Shown: piece after piece, positions 1 to 8,610 of the stretch | Layout: each line of letters opens with the position of its first letter | Position numbering within the stretch: position 1 is the first letter of the stretch | Source of the DNA: Haloquadratum sp. J07HQX50 | GTDB taxonomy: Archaea > Halobacteriota > Halobacteria > Halobacteriales > Haloferacaceae | Assembly: GCA_000416005.1 (NCBI GenBank) | Contig: KE356562.1 | Span: 599,507 to 617,906, forward strand | DNA: 18,400 bases | Reading direction: 5' to 3' | The notes under the pieces: generated by a model | Told to the model about the DNA's origin: nothing | The model's input: only the letters and a program-made list of their open reading frames with translations | Databases searched by the model: none | Position numbers and translations under genes: made by a program

Positions 1-90
1 TCGTATGCTGATACGTTGGTTCTCTTACCTGCAGGCGAAAACGAGCCTTATTTGATGTCTCTGCCTAACGATTACCGTGGCCGTGTCTAA
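1..90 (+). CDS. C-terminal end of an unidentified protein (5' partial)
   Basis: Frame 1 is open from the first base to a TAA at 88-90, giving 29 residues that end in LPNDYRGRV. The start lies outside the window and the fragment is too short to assign a family. Its codon use fits haloarchaeal coding sequence, and the frame stops just before the right end of the TnpB element at about 97. The element therefore lies immediately 3' of this gene and does not visibly interrupt it. Confidence 0.4.
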   Translation, partial: SYADTLVLLPAGENEPYLMSLPNDYRGRV

Positions 91-114
91 ATAGAGTGAA
101 CTACCCCGACCTAC

Positions 115-1231
<1,117 letters not shown>

Positions 1232-1276
1232 CCTATTACGCTATATGTTAGCCTGTTAATTATCGTGTGTGGTGTC

Positions 1277-1333
1277 GGGCGTATCCCTTCCCTACTCGCT
1301 CGCTTCGCTCACTAGCTGGAAGCGGTATTGCCC
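1277..1333. repeat. Imperfect inverted repeat between tnpB relic and small membrane gene
   Basis: GGGC (1277-1280) and CTTCC on the left face GGAAG and GCCC (1330-1333) on the right, around a GC-rich core CTCGCTCGCTTCGCTCAC. The arms match only partly. It lies just downstream of the minus-strand small gene that stops at 1370 and upstream of the tnpB start. It could be a terminator for that gene or part of the element's left end; I cannot tell which. Confidence 0.35.
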
Positions 1334-1369
1334 TCGAATTGAGATAACCACGTCTTCGCGCAGACTCTC

Positions 1370-1591
1370 TCAGCCCTCCGAGCTTTCAGTTATCAGCAAT
1401 ATAATGCCCACTATGACGAGGGCAACCGCGACAAATATATTTATATTAATCCCAGCGTAGGTGCCTGGAAGTGGCCGAATAAACATCAGAATAATTGTAA
1501 GAATGAGTATCGCCCCCAATGCCTGTACGACGACTCGATCTGGAGTCTCATCCTCACTGTCGTTGCCATCATTATTTTCTGAATTACTCAT
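1370..1591 (-). CDS. Small two-helix membrane protein, haloarchaeal hypothetical
   Basis: The 73-residue protein has an acidic, asparagine-rich cytoplasmic-looking head (MSNSENNDGNDSEDETPD, residues 1-18). Two hydrophobic segments follow: about 23-42 (VVQALGAILILTIILMF) and 49-68 (NINIFVAVALVIVGIILLI). I chose ATG 1591, not the upstream ATG at 1672, because the acidic head fits a haloarchaeal N-terminus and an AT-rich TATA-like stretch (about 1613-1620) sits 22-29 nt upstream, right for a leaderless transcript. Function is not recognised. It is alone on its strand between the IS relic and the divergent xpb gene. Confidence 0.6.
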   Translation of the reverse strand: MSNSENNDGNDSEDETPDRVVVQALGAILILTIILMFIRPLPGTYAGININIFVAVALVIVGIILLITESSEG

Positions 1592-2029
1592 CGCCTGTGA
1601 GTTTGAGTTGCTGATAAATACACCCACAGCATCCGGTGAACATCGAAATTCGTCATACGAAAGTCTGCGCATTGATTCTGAAGATTACTCATACTTCGTG
1701 TTACCTCTCAGATCAGGCATGCATAGACATTTGTCGATTAGGCAGTTTTCGACAATCTGACTCAATGTTGTGATTTCATGCCTCGAAAGGGAGATATTCT
1801 GCATGATCTGTGTGTCAAGTAGTGGAAGACGTGCATACCCTTCGAGTCTGCTGGGTGGAACGATATCTCCCCCTCTCAAGCACTGACGTGTGACGGATAG
1901 TCTTGATTGTGCCTCTCAAGTGAGTTTTTCGGACAAGGCCCCCTGCGATGGCGCGCGAGAGCACAAATCACCGTCTCATTATCACGAGACGGAGACATTT
2001 AGATAGTCTGAGGTGTTCTTGAGTTACAC
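1592..2029. other. Spacer upstream of the helicase gene
   Basis: No gene can be supported. A minus-strand frame at 1685-1879 (64 codons) lacks the acidic composition of neighbouring proteins and has no recognisable domain, so it is not called. The last 60 bases hold the helicase promoter region and a 7-bp inverted repeat. Confidence 0.4.
1971..1992 (+). promoter_or_regulatory. Palindrome just upstream of the xpb promoter
   Basis: CCGTCTC (1971-1977) and GAGACGG (1986-1992) are perfect 7-bp arms separated by 8 bases. A weak TATA-like ACATTTAGA follows at 1994-2002, about 30 nt before ATG 2030. The position suggests an operator or activator site; no binding protein can be named from sequence. 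Confidence 0.35.
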
Positions 2030-3349
2030 ATGCGGTTGGTATTCGAGCAAGGAACGATAGCTATCAGGGGTGATTCAACAATCCCTCACACGCAGTGGGA
2101 TGACCGAACTGGGACAAATAGGGCACTTGGATTCCGATACCAAGATATCCAAGCATATCTTACAGACTCCAATATAGCATACGAAGATGATGTTCTTAGT
2201 TTGATTCCCTCGCCTGAGCTCACAAATAACATTAGCCTCCGTCCCTACCAACAGGAAGCACTCGACCGGTGGGTGACAGACTGCTGCGGTGTTCTCGTTC
2301 TCCCAACCGGGGCTGGAAAAACCTACGTTGGCATGGGTGCGATTGACTGGGTGAATGCTCCTACATTCATCATCGTACCGACTCTTGATTTAGTGGATCA
2401 GTGGAGAGGGGAATTGAGTTGTTTCGATATCGAGATTGGTGAGTACACGGGTCGCGAAAAGCAACTCAAGCCAATCACTGTCTCCACGTATGACTCAGCG
2501 TACAATCACGCTGAGCGTCTTGGTAATCGATTTAAACTGTTGATATTTGATGAAGTTCATCACTTAGCGTCTGAGGGGTATCGACAGATAGCAGAGTTAT
2601 TCGCCTCGCCCTATCGCTTAGGATTGTCAGCAACCTTTGAGCGGGAGGATAAAAAACACGAAGCCCTGAGCGAACTCGTGGGTGGCAAGATCTATGAGAT
2701 TGAAACAGATCGCCTCACCGGCGAGTACCTTTCAGAGTATAGCGTCGAGCGTATTACAGTCGATCTGAAACCCGACGAACGCGCAGCATATGAGGAGAAC
2801 GTCAAGATCTTTCGCGATTATCTCAAATCAACAGATATCACCCTGCGAGGCCCACAGGACTTTCGAAAAGTTGTGCTCCGGAGTGGGAATGATCCACGAG
2901 CCTGGCGTGCAGTGCGATCACGGAATAAAGCTCGCAAGATAGCCTACGGATCGGCATCTAAGCTTGAGGAGCTGGCAGCACTACTCAGACAACATCAAGA
3001 TGATCGGCTGATTATCTTTACTCGATACAACGACTTTGTGCATGACGTTTCAGATCGGTTTTTGATTCCCGGAATCACACACAAGACCCGAAAAGATGAG
3101 CGTCGACGCATTCTCAAGCGATTCAGAGAAGACACATATTCTGCAATCGTGAGCTCACAAGTCTTGGATGAAGGCATAGACGTTCCTGATGCAAACGTCG
3201 GTATCATCCTGAGTGGAACCGGAAGTAGTCGTGAGTATCAACAGCGCCTTGGTCGCATCCTCCGACCGTCGGGTGGGGCTGCTCGTCTATATGAAATCGT
3301 TTCGAGCGGGACCGGAGAAATTCGCACGTCGACTCGGCGGAAAGGGTGA
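2030..3349 (+). CDS. xpb: XPB/Rad25-like superfamily 2 DNA helicase
   Basis: The 439-residue protein is a 3'-5' DNA translocase of the XPB/Rad25 type. Visible motifs, in order: a short N-terminal domain (about 1-62); Q-like RPYQQEAL (71-78); Walker A LPTGAGKT (91-98); DEVH box (174-177); SAT followed by FERED (200-207), which contains the XPB-specific RED motif; a charged thumb-like insert (about 250-310); motif V region SSQVLDEGIDVPD (375-387); and motif VI QQRLGRILRP (404-413). All catalytic motifs are intact. It reads directly into the bax1-like gene (3' end within 6 bases of the next ATG), matching the archaeal XPB-Bax1 pair known to act together on damaged or bubble DNA. A role in nucleotide-excision-type repair is inferred from that pairing. 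Confidence 0.9.
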   Translation: MRLVFEQGTIAIRGDSTIPHTQWDDRTGTNRALGFRYQDIQAYLTDSNIAYEDDVLSLIPSPELTNNISLRPYQQEALDRWVTDCCGVLVLPTGAGKTYVGMGAIDWVNAPTFIIVPTLDLVDQWRGELSCFDIEIGEYTGREKQLKPITVSTYDSAYNHAERLGNRFKLLIFDEVHHLASEGYRQIAELFASPYRLGLSATFEREDKKHEALSELVGGKIYEIETDRLTGEYLSEYSVERITVDLKPDERAAYEENVKIFRDYLKSTDITLRGPQDFRKVVLRSGNDPRAWRAVRSRNKARKIAYGSASKLEELAALLRQHQDDRLIIFTRYNDFVHDVSDRFLIPGITHKTRKDERRRILKRFREDTYSAIVSSQVLDEGIDVPDANVGIILSGTGSSREYQQRLGRILRPSGGAARLYEIVSSGTGEIRTSTRRKG

Positions 3350-3354
3350 ACACG

Positions 3355-4863
3355 ATGTTGACGAAAGACCTCTTACAGGTTACAAAGCAAGCACCAGAGA
3401 TCCAGCCTCAGTATCGGGACATAGATGAATATCAAGTGATTGCTGAGCAAGTGCTTGAGGAATACGAATTTGGAAAGACACGTGGGCAGATCAGTAAACG
3501 TGTAAGTGAGCTAGAGACACACAAAACGTTCAAATTAGTCCGAGGGTTATCCGAATTATTAGACCGATGTGCAGCGTTCGAACAGCAATATTCTGTAGAG
3601 CCAGTACAGCTTCGGGAGGCTCTTTTCGAACGGGGGTTCGTCACCTCTACCGAGGAACGACAGCACGTTCTCAGTGACGTTGGAGATGACTTCGATCTGA
3701 GTATCAACGAAATCGAAAATGACCTGTGGGCAGATAGAGCAGAACAAGAAGTTCTTGTCTCTGTGCCAGATATCACCTCACGGGAACTGCTTCGTCAGTA
3801 TAATCTTTCACTCACTCAAACGCTGCTTTTCGACGCAGTCGAATTAGAATTCACCGCATCAGATAACTTCCAAGAGATTTTCGGGCTTATTTCATATCTT
3901 GGCCTGATGTATACCGTCGCCGAGGATCTGACTGTGACAGTGACTGGGCCAGCTTCTCTTCTGAAGAAGACTCGTAAGTATGGGACGACGCTGGCAAAGC
4001 TTGTGCCCAGCATTATGAAGGCTGAGGAGTGGGATTTGACTGCGAAAATCCAAACCGAGGTCAGTGATGAAACGCGAATTTATGAATTCGCTCTTGATTC
4101 CCATCAAGAGAAGCTATTTCCCGAAGAGAAGGCAGTAGAATCGTTCGATAGTGGAGTTGAGCGAGACTTTGCGACACGCATTCGCTCATTGGTCGATGGA
4201 TGGACGTTGAATCGAGAGCCAACTATTCTTCGATCAGCGAACCGGGTGATGATCCCTGACTTTAGTTTTGAGCGAGGTGAAGACGAATTTTATCTTGAGG
4301 TCATTGGATTCTGGACTCCAGAGTATCTTGAGAAGAAGTTGGAGAAAGTTCGCCAGGTCGAGTCAAGGAAGCCAATGCTCCTAGCAGTCAATGAATCACT
4401 GAACTGCACGAAAACGGATTTTGCCACTGCGAATGTTGAACAGGTGTTCTTCTATGATGATCAGATTCCGCTGAAACCGGTGCTCAATCGATTACAGGCA
4501 ATCGACGAACGAACGACTGAACAGGATGTGAGACTGCTTCGTGAGCGGACCGTTGACATTCGCCGTGATGAAGTAATTGATATTCAATCGATCGCCTCAG
4601 TACAGCATGTCAAGCCCTCAGCGATTGAGCAGTATTTAATTGAAACATATGAAGGGATTCACTCAAATGGAAAGTTTCTCCCAAGGCCCATTATTGATGA
4701 GATGAAAGCCGAAATCGAAGGTCTTGAGAGTGCAACTCTTGCAGACGTGAATCCAATACTGGAGACATACGGTGTTGGACAGGATGTTCTGTGTGAAATT
4801 GGGTATACAATCAACTATACTTCACTTAATCAAGATGAAGCCGAAATCACGAAGACCACCTGA
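3355..4863 (+). CDS. bax1: Bax1-type nuclease (DUF790), partner of XPB
   Basis: The 502-residue protein starts at ATG 3355 (MLTKDLLQVT, the usual family start). AAAGGGTGA just upstream provides a plausible Shine-Dalgarno site with about 5 bases spacing; a GTG at 3346 overlapping the helicase stop is the alternative start. The N-terminal part (1-260) is helical and family-specific. The nuclease core lies at about 265-380: MIPDFSF with Asp302, then FYLEVIGFWTPEYLEKKL with Glu315, the PD-(D/E)xK-like signature of Bax1. Archaeal Bax1 is known as a structure-specific nuclease that binds and modulates XPB. Translational coupling here supports a stoichiometric complex. Length and motifs look complete. 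Confidence 0.88.
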   Translation: MLTKDLLQVTKQAPEIQPQYRDIDEYQVIAEQVLEEYEFGKTRGQISKRVSELETHKTFKLVRGLSELLDRCAAFEQQYSVEPVQLREALFERGFVTSTEERQHVLSDVGDDFDLSINEIENDLWADRAEQEVLVSVPDITSRELLRQYNLSLTQTLLFDAVELEFTASDNFQEIFGLISYLGLMYTVAEDLTVTVTGPASLLKKTRKYGTTLAKLVPSIMKAEEWDLTAKIQTEVSDETRIYEFALDSHQEKLFPEEKAVESFDSGVERDFATRIRSLVDGWTLNREPTILRSANRVMIPDFSFERGEDEFYLEVIGFWTPEYLEKKLEKVRQVESRKPMLLAVNESLNCTKTDFATANVEQVFFYDDQIPLKPVLNRLQAIDERTTEQDVRLLRERTVDIRRDEVIDIQSIASVQHVKPSAIEQYLIETYEGIHSNGKFLPRPIIDEMKAEIEGLESATLADVNPILETYGVGQDVLCEIGYTINYTSLNQDEAEITKTT

Positions 4864-5340
4864 TTGTTTTTCTGTTGATACGATTAGTGTGGCTGGTTCA
4901 TGGCTTGACACAAGATGCGGGTCAAAAGAATGTATACACCTGTCGTTGCTCCCGTGTGGAGATGAGTGAGAGATAAGCAGATATCGGTGCTCCAGACTCA
5001 CCCACGCATCTGGGATAAATACGAAATTCGATGTGAATGTCCTCGGCTCTGAATGAGAACAGCCCTGATGAATGTCGATCGAATTGCATCTCTCCACAGA
5101 GCGATTGAGACTAATTACGAAGACGAACCGACTGTGGTGGATTAACCCAGGCACTGTTCGCGGTTGTCCTTCTGAAAGAGGGCGAATTCGGATATCGGCT
5201 GCTCCAGTGCGAACCAAACAACGAGCACAGACGGATTGGAATATACCTGCCTGAGGTCACATCGAGGAGTGGTGTATAAACTCAGACCAGATTAACTCAC
5301 ACGACGAAGTCTCACGCTACGTGCGTGGGCTACTTCCCAA
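4864..5340. other. Gene-free spacer after bax1
   Basis: No supported gene. A T-run (TGTTTTTCTG, about 4865-4874) directly after the bax1 stop could serve as a terminator. The long minus-strand frame 4822-5217 is rich in His and Arg, not acidic, overlaps the bax1 end in antisense and has no recognisable domain, so I treat it as chance. A small hairpin sits at the downstream end of the reductase gene. Confidence 0.4.
5313..5327 (-). terminator. Hairpin downstream of the aldo/keto reductase gene
   Basis: Perfect 5-bp arms CACGC (5313-5317) and GCGTG (5323-5327) with loop TACGT lie 14 bases past the minus-strand reductase stop. No T-run follows, so termination activity is uncertain. Its context on the minus strand (GAAG, then GCCCACGC) also resembles the end hairpins of IS1341-type elements. 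Confidence 0.25.
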
Positions 5341-6105
5341 TCACTCTGGATAAAACTCGTGTGTGCGCTCAATTGAATCAATCACAGCGAGTTCTTGAGC
5401 ATCAAGTTCGAGTCGGCTGGCGGCTAAATTTGCTCGAAGATGTTCTCTGTGAGATGCCTTTGGGATTATCACGACTGGTTGTTTTGATGCTGCCCATGCG
5501 ATTGCGACCGCTTCAGGTGTCGTTTGATGACTCTCCGCGATTCGGACAACAGGGTCAATTTCGCTGACGTGGCCACTGGCAAGTGGGGAGTATCCAACCA
5601 CCGTGTACCCATGTTTGCGCGCGTGTTCGATTAACTCAGGCTTATACATCAGTGGATGCAGTTCAATTTGATGTGCAGCAATTGAGTGCACAAGAATCTC
5701 GTGTGCGCGCTCTAATTCTTCGATAGTGAAATTTGAGAGGCCAATATGTGCGGTGATACCTCTCTCTACCAGACGATCCAGTGCTGGGAGCGTTTCTTCA
5801 GGGCTGTATTCGCCACGAGGACGATGAACATAGAGTAGATCAAGCTGGTCGACACCGAGTGAGGTCGCACTTTCACGAGCGGTCGGCTCAACATGCTCCT
5901 GATTAAGCGAGTCCGTCCAGAGTTTTGTTGCGATCACGATCTCTTGCCGGTCAACACCGCTTCTCGCAATTCCATCGCCAACGATAGACTCGTTATCATA
6001 GATCCGTGCGGTATCGAGGTGGCGGTAGCCAACCTCAAGTGCAGTCGTCACTGGGTCAGGATTTTTGATACCCATCGTGCCCAGTCCAACGTGAGGCAAT
6101 TCCAT
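5341..6105 (-). CDS. Aldo/keto reductase family oxidoreductase
   Basis: The 254-residue protein has the complete aldo/keto reductase pattern: LPHVGLGTMG at the N-terminus, GYRHLDTARIYDNE containing Asp31 and Tyr36, Lys61 in VIATKLW, and His94 in LLYVHRPRG, which together form the catalytic tetrad. GLSNF (122-126) and the NADP(H)-binding loop IIPKASHREHLRANL (213-227) follow. The family reduces aldehydes or ketones with NADPH in the cytoplasm; the substrate cannot be read from sequence. It is shorter than bacterial relatives of about 275 residues, mainly at the C-terminus, which ends at FYPE. It is monocistronic, with spacers on both sides. Confidence 0.92.
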   Translation of the reverse strand: MELPHVGLGTMGIKNPDPVTTALEVGYRHLDTARIYDNESIVGDGIARSGVDRQEIVIATKLWTDSLNQEHVEPTARESATSLGVDQLDLLYVHRPRGEYSPEETLPALDRLVERGITAHIGLSNFTIEELERAHEILVHSIAAHQIELHPLMYKPELIEHARKHGYTVVGYSPLASGHVSEIDPVVRIAESHQTTPEAVAIAWAASKQPVVIIPKASHREHLRANLAASRLELDAQELAVIDSIERTHEFYPE

Positions 6106-6328
6106 AGGATAGTGTGTGAGAGATTGTGCTTTGATAGCTCATCGATTGCGATTTGTGAGCTGTCCGTTATATCTCAGGGGACTCATTGTGTGATCGGCTG
6201 TCCGCTCAAGCTTGAGAACTTGACCCTGAGACTTCTCTCGTCTACTCGTCGGGTAAGTTGAGTTAGACCTCTCAATTGGTGGTGTAGGGTATAGGACGGC
6301 ACCCTATGAACAAAATTGATACTGATGC
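6106..6328. other. Upstream region of the reductase gene
   Basis: This spacer holds no supported gene. It must contain the reductase promoter, since transcription runs from about 6105 leftwards, but no convincing TATA element stands out. Confidence 0.3.
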
Positions 6329-6487
6329 TCAGTCGGTTTCACCGATTTTTCCGATAATGACGATGTCGGTGTCTGAGCGTGTATAAACCGCCATTTCTGT
6401 GAGCTTTATCCGCCTGTTCGGGAGTCTGGTGATGTCTTCGATACTCCAACTGGAGTGATTGATGCGTTTCCATTGTGATTCATCGCA
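6329..6487 (-). pseudogene. Small coding relic ending DIVIIGKIGETD
   Basis: An open minus-strand frame of 52 residues runs from just after TAA (6488-6490) to TGA 6329-6331. It includes WSIEDITRLPNRRIKL and TRSDTDIVIIGKIGETD, with C/G-rich third positions typical of real haloarchaeal genes. No start codon lies in frame upstream of the internal Met32. An ATG at 6493-6495, preceded by a TATA-like CTTTATAATG (minus strand, about 6500-6510), is out of frame. A small gene with a 5' frameshift is therefore the simplest reading. The family is not recognised. It could also be functional from Met32 or a non-ATG start, which I think less likely. Confidence 0.35.
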
Positions 6488-6542
6488 TTATACATGTTTT
6501 TTCATTATAAAGGTTTCGAGGAATTCGGCCCGACAGGCTCTC

Positions 6543-6621
6543 TGAGTAACGACACCAAACCTGACCGAAGACTCATGAGTTCCTTGATAATTTCATCAAT
6601 AGAGGCAAGTGTCGTTACTCA
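6543..6621. repeat. 13-bp perfect inverted repeat enclosing nested palindromes
   Basis: TGAGTAACGACAC (6543-6555) faces its exact complement GTGTCGTTACTCA (6609-6621). Inside lie the palindrome ACTCATGAGT (6571-6580) and the stem TTGAT/ATCAA (6584-6588 with 6595-6599). This could be the ends of a tiny miniature element or a structured transcript or regulatory site. No coding content fits within it. Confidence 0.45.
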
Positions 6622-6632
6622 TTGATATCCGT

Positions 6633-6650
6633 CCACCGCTCAAGCCGTGG
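6633..6650 (-). repeat. Hairpin resembling the right end of a TnpB-type element
   Basis: CCACCGCT (6633-6640) and AGCCGTGG (6643-6650) pair at 7 of 8 positions across a 2-base loop. On the minus strand the context reads GGAGCCCACGGCTTGAGC followed by GGTGG, close to the GAAGCCCACGGC...GCCGTGGG hairpin seen at many tnpB 3' ends. No tnpB reading frame is recognisable upstream, so this is a possible solo end only. Confidence 0.25.
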
Positions 6651-6659
6651 GCTCCCCTT

Positions 6660-7071
6660 CGACTCGTTGTCGCTGAGTGTTAGCTATCGGTCATGAACGA
6701 GGGACAAGAGGGTTATTCATCAGAAGAATGCCGCATGTGAGACTTGATCGTATTCCCATCAAGACCATAGCGACTGTGATGCAAGCGTCAATATCGCCTG
6801 AAGGGCAGCAAAAAACCCAATTGCAATATGTCTGCTCCCGCCAATCTTCCCCAACTGAAGAAGGTATCGACCGGAGGACAGAGTCTTTCCTGATCCCGAA
6901 AATCGGAGATTTTGGGAGACGACGGCCAACCGAGTGCCGCGGACGCCCCGACAGTGACTCATCCGACCACCCGAGGCTATCAGGCCAATGGTCAGAGAAG
7001 GAGTGTTCGACTGATCCACGGGAAGTCTCAGGACTTCTTTGCGACCCGGAGGCGGTTCGCACTAACCTGTA
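6660..7071. other. Decayed region downstream of the regulator gene
   Basis: Long overlapping frames exist on both strands, but none looks like a haloarchaeal protein as a whole. One minus-strand frame (6759-7019) has a hydrophobic stretch, HIAIGFFAALQAILTL, suggesting a remnant of a small membrane-protein gene. There is no clear start, acidic composition or family match. I leave it uncalled as a gene. Confidence 0.3.
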
Positions 7072-7887
7072 TTACATTTCGCCGGCGTCTATGACTTCGT
7101 AACTAATGTTCTCATTACGCAACTTATCGGTATGTCTTGAGAGTTGGTCAGGTGTGCACAGTAACAAGATGGTAAGTCCTTTCATGGCTGCTTCTTGCAC
7201 TGCTCGCGCACTTCCAAAACAGATGTCAGGATCAATTCCTGCCGTCTGTGCTGCAGCAATTGCTTCGACCCCTCTCACCGCTAATCGGTCGTGGCTTGTC
7301 GCCATCTTAGAGACTTGATCCAGATCAGCTGTTGAGCTCCCACCATTCTGAACCTGAGGGATGGAGACGACTGTCACAGATCCAATTTCGTAATTAACGA
7401 TCCCTTCGAAATCAGTGATTCCAATATCTTGGCCCGCAGTTGCCGATGTTACCGCAACTGCAGTTGCGTTTCCAGTCCCACCAGGTATTGCGTGCAAGAT
7501 ACCATCCCGCATCGTCATTGAGACAGTCTCTCCTTCATCAATTGTAGTTGTTGCAATTGCGGTTTCAATCTCAACTTGTCCGATCACGTCCTTCGAGACA
7601 TGTTGAACAAACTGGCGTAACTCGTCAGTATGCGAAATCAGCCAGTCAACTCCCTCTTTTGTCACCTCGTATCGACCTCTGCCTTGTTTGTTTACATAGC
7701 CACGCTTAGCCAAACCTTGCAAGTAGTCACTCACCGCTTGTGCTGTGACGCCGATGGCATCTGCAATCTCTCGTTGGTTCACCGCAGGTTGCCGTTCGGC
7801 GATCTGAACTAAAATTTGATATCGGGTTGCGTGCCGCTTACTCTGGAGCACGCTTGAATCGCCTGGCTTGACCGCATCCTCGGGCAT
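7072..7887 (-). CDS. Winged helix-turn-helix transcriptional regulator with C-terminal sensor-like domain
   Basis: The 271-residue protein has an N-terminal DNA-binding domain at about 20-80: RYQILVQIAERQ, then the helix-turn-helix REIADAIGVTAQAVSDYLQGL, then wing GRGRYEVTKEG. A linker leads to a C-terminal domain (about 105-271) rich in beta strands and glycine (IPGGTGNATAVAV, SVTVVSIPQVQNGG, ARAVQEAAMKGLTILLLC) that probably senses a ligand. The build matches a haloarchaeal MarR/HTH-like family of unknown target. It is monocistronic. A palindrome at 7911-7923 overlaps the expected TATA position, suggesting autoregulation. Confidence 0.75.
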   Translation of the reverse strand: MPEDAVKPGDSSVLQSKRHATRYQILVQIAERQPAVNQREIADAIGVTAQAVSDYLQGLAKRGYVNKQGRGRYEVTKEGVDWLISHTDELRQFVQHVSKDVIGQVEIETAIATTTIDEGETVSMTMRDGILHAIPGGTGNATAVAVTSATAGQDIGITDFEGIVNYEIGSVTVVSIPQVQNGGSSTADLDQVSKMATSHDRLAVRGVEAIAAAQTAGIDPDICFGSARAVQEAAMKGLTILLLCTPDQLSRHTDKLRNENISYEVIDAGEM

Positions 7888-7910
7888 ATCACTCTTGACG
7901 AAATGAGAAC

Positions 7911-7923
7911 TAAAGTAACTTTA
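7911..7923 (-). promoter_or_regulatory. Operator-like palindrome in the regulator's own promoter
   Basis: TAAAGTAACTTTA is symmetric (arms TAAAGT and ACTTTA around one central base) and is centred 30 nt upstream of the regulator's ATG at 7887. That is where the TATA element of a leaderless archaeal transcript should lie. A repressor bound here would block TBP, so autoregulation by the winged-helix protein is a natural inference. Confidence 0.45.
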
Positions 7924-8610
7924 CGCTAATTCGTCTATATTTGATTGAGATCAGGTTTTGAGATACATAATACAATACAGTTTTAATTAGTCCAATAAAA
8001 CTTGGATGTCGTCAAGTGATGATAGCACTGTTCGATATATTGAGAATCATCACTGAGACCAATCTGGTTTGAGCATCAAATTTTCGACACGGAGTATCTA
8101 TCTCTGGGAATCTCCAGTTGTGACGATGATCCTGATTCGCCTCTTGAGACTGATGAGTTCAGAGGAAATTCACCCACACCGAGCGAGTGCTTTCTGCTAT
8201 GCTTTTTAAACTAGCCGGCTGATATTCTGCATCAGACAGTGATAGTTCGGAAAAAAGGATGTATTTGGATTCGTTATTTGCCGTGAGTATGCACACATCG
8301 GCCAAGCGACTGACGGGACCGTTCAGATATCGAACGCATGTGTTATGATGTTTCAACATGTCTCGAATGAATTATGTGTGAGGGAGTTTACGCCCTGCGT
8401 GGAGAGCGCCTGTCCTATCATCACACACCGATGAGGTGCTGTATGGCGTCCCACCAACACTACGACTCGCTTGGAAAAAAGCCGCTGTGACACGACCACG
8501 ATCCACTGTGAGAGGAGCGTAGCTAACCAGGCTCGCGGTCTATGAAGGGTCGAACTCTCCGCCAGCGACGACTCCCAATGCACACCGCTTACACAGGTGC
8601 AAAGAGTATG
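7924..8610. other. Gene-free, AT-rich spacer
   Basis: No gene can be supported. Two minus-strand frames (8159-8359 and 8353-8583) are His/Ser/Arg-rich, not acidic, and have no recognised domain. The one structured item is a perfect 8-bp inverted repeat, AGTGATGA (8015-8022) and TCATCACT (8047-8054). The stretch 7960-8000 is notably AT-rich. Confidence 0.4.

Noticed and set aside
1685..1879. 64-codon minus-strand frame upstream of the small membrane gene
   Set aside because: No acidic bias, no recognised family and no clear promoter; cannot be told from chance.
4822..5217. 131-codon minus-strand frame after bax1
   Set aside because: Rich in His, Arg and Ser, not acidic, antisense to the end of bax1, no domain or promoter; likely chance.
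6677..7102. 141-codon plus-strand frame and overlapping minus-strand frames
   Set aside because: Composition unlike haloarchaeal proteins; overlaps the end of the regulator gene; no recognisable motif.
8353..8583. 76-codon minus-strand frame, possible transposase fragment
   Set aside because: No motif of any transposase family recognised; composition not haloarchaeal.
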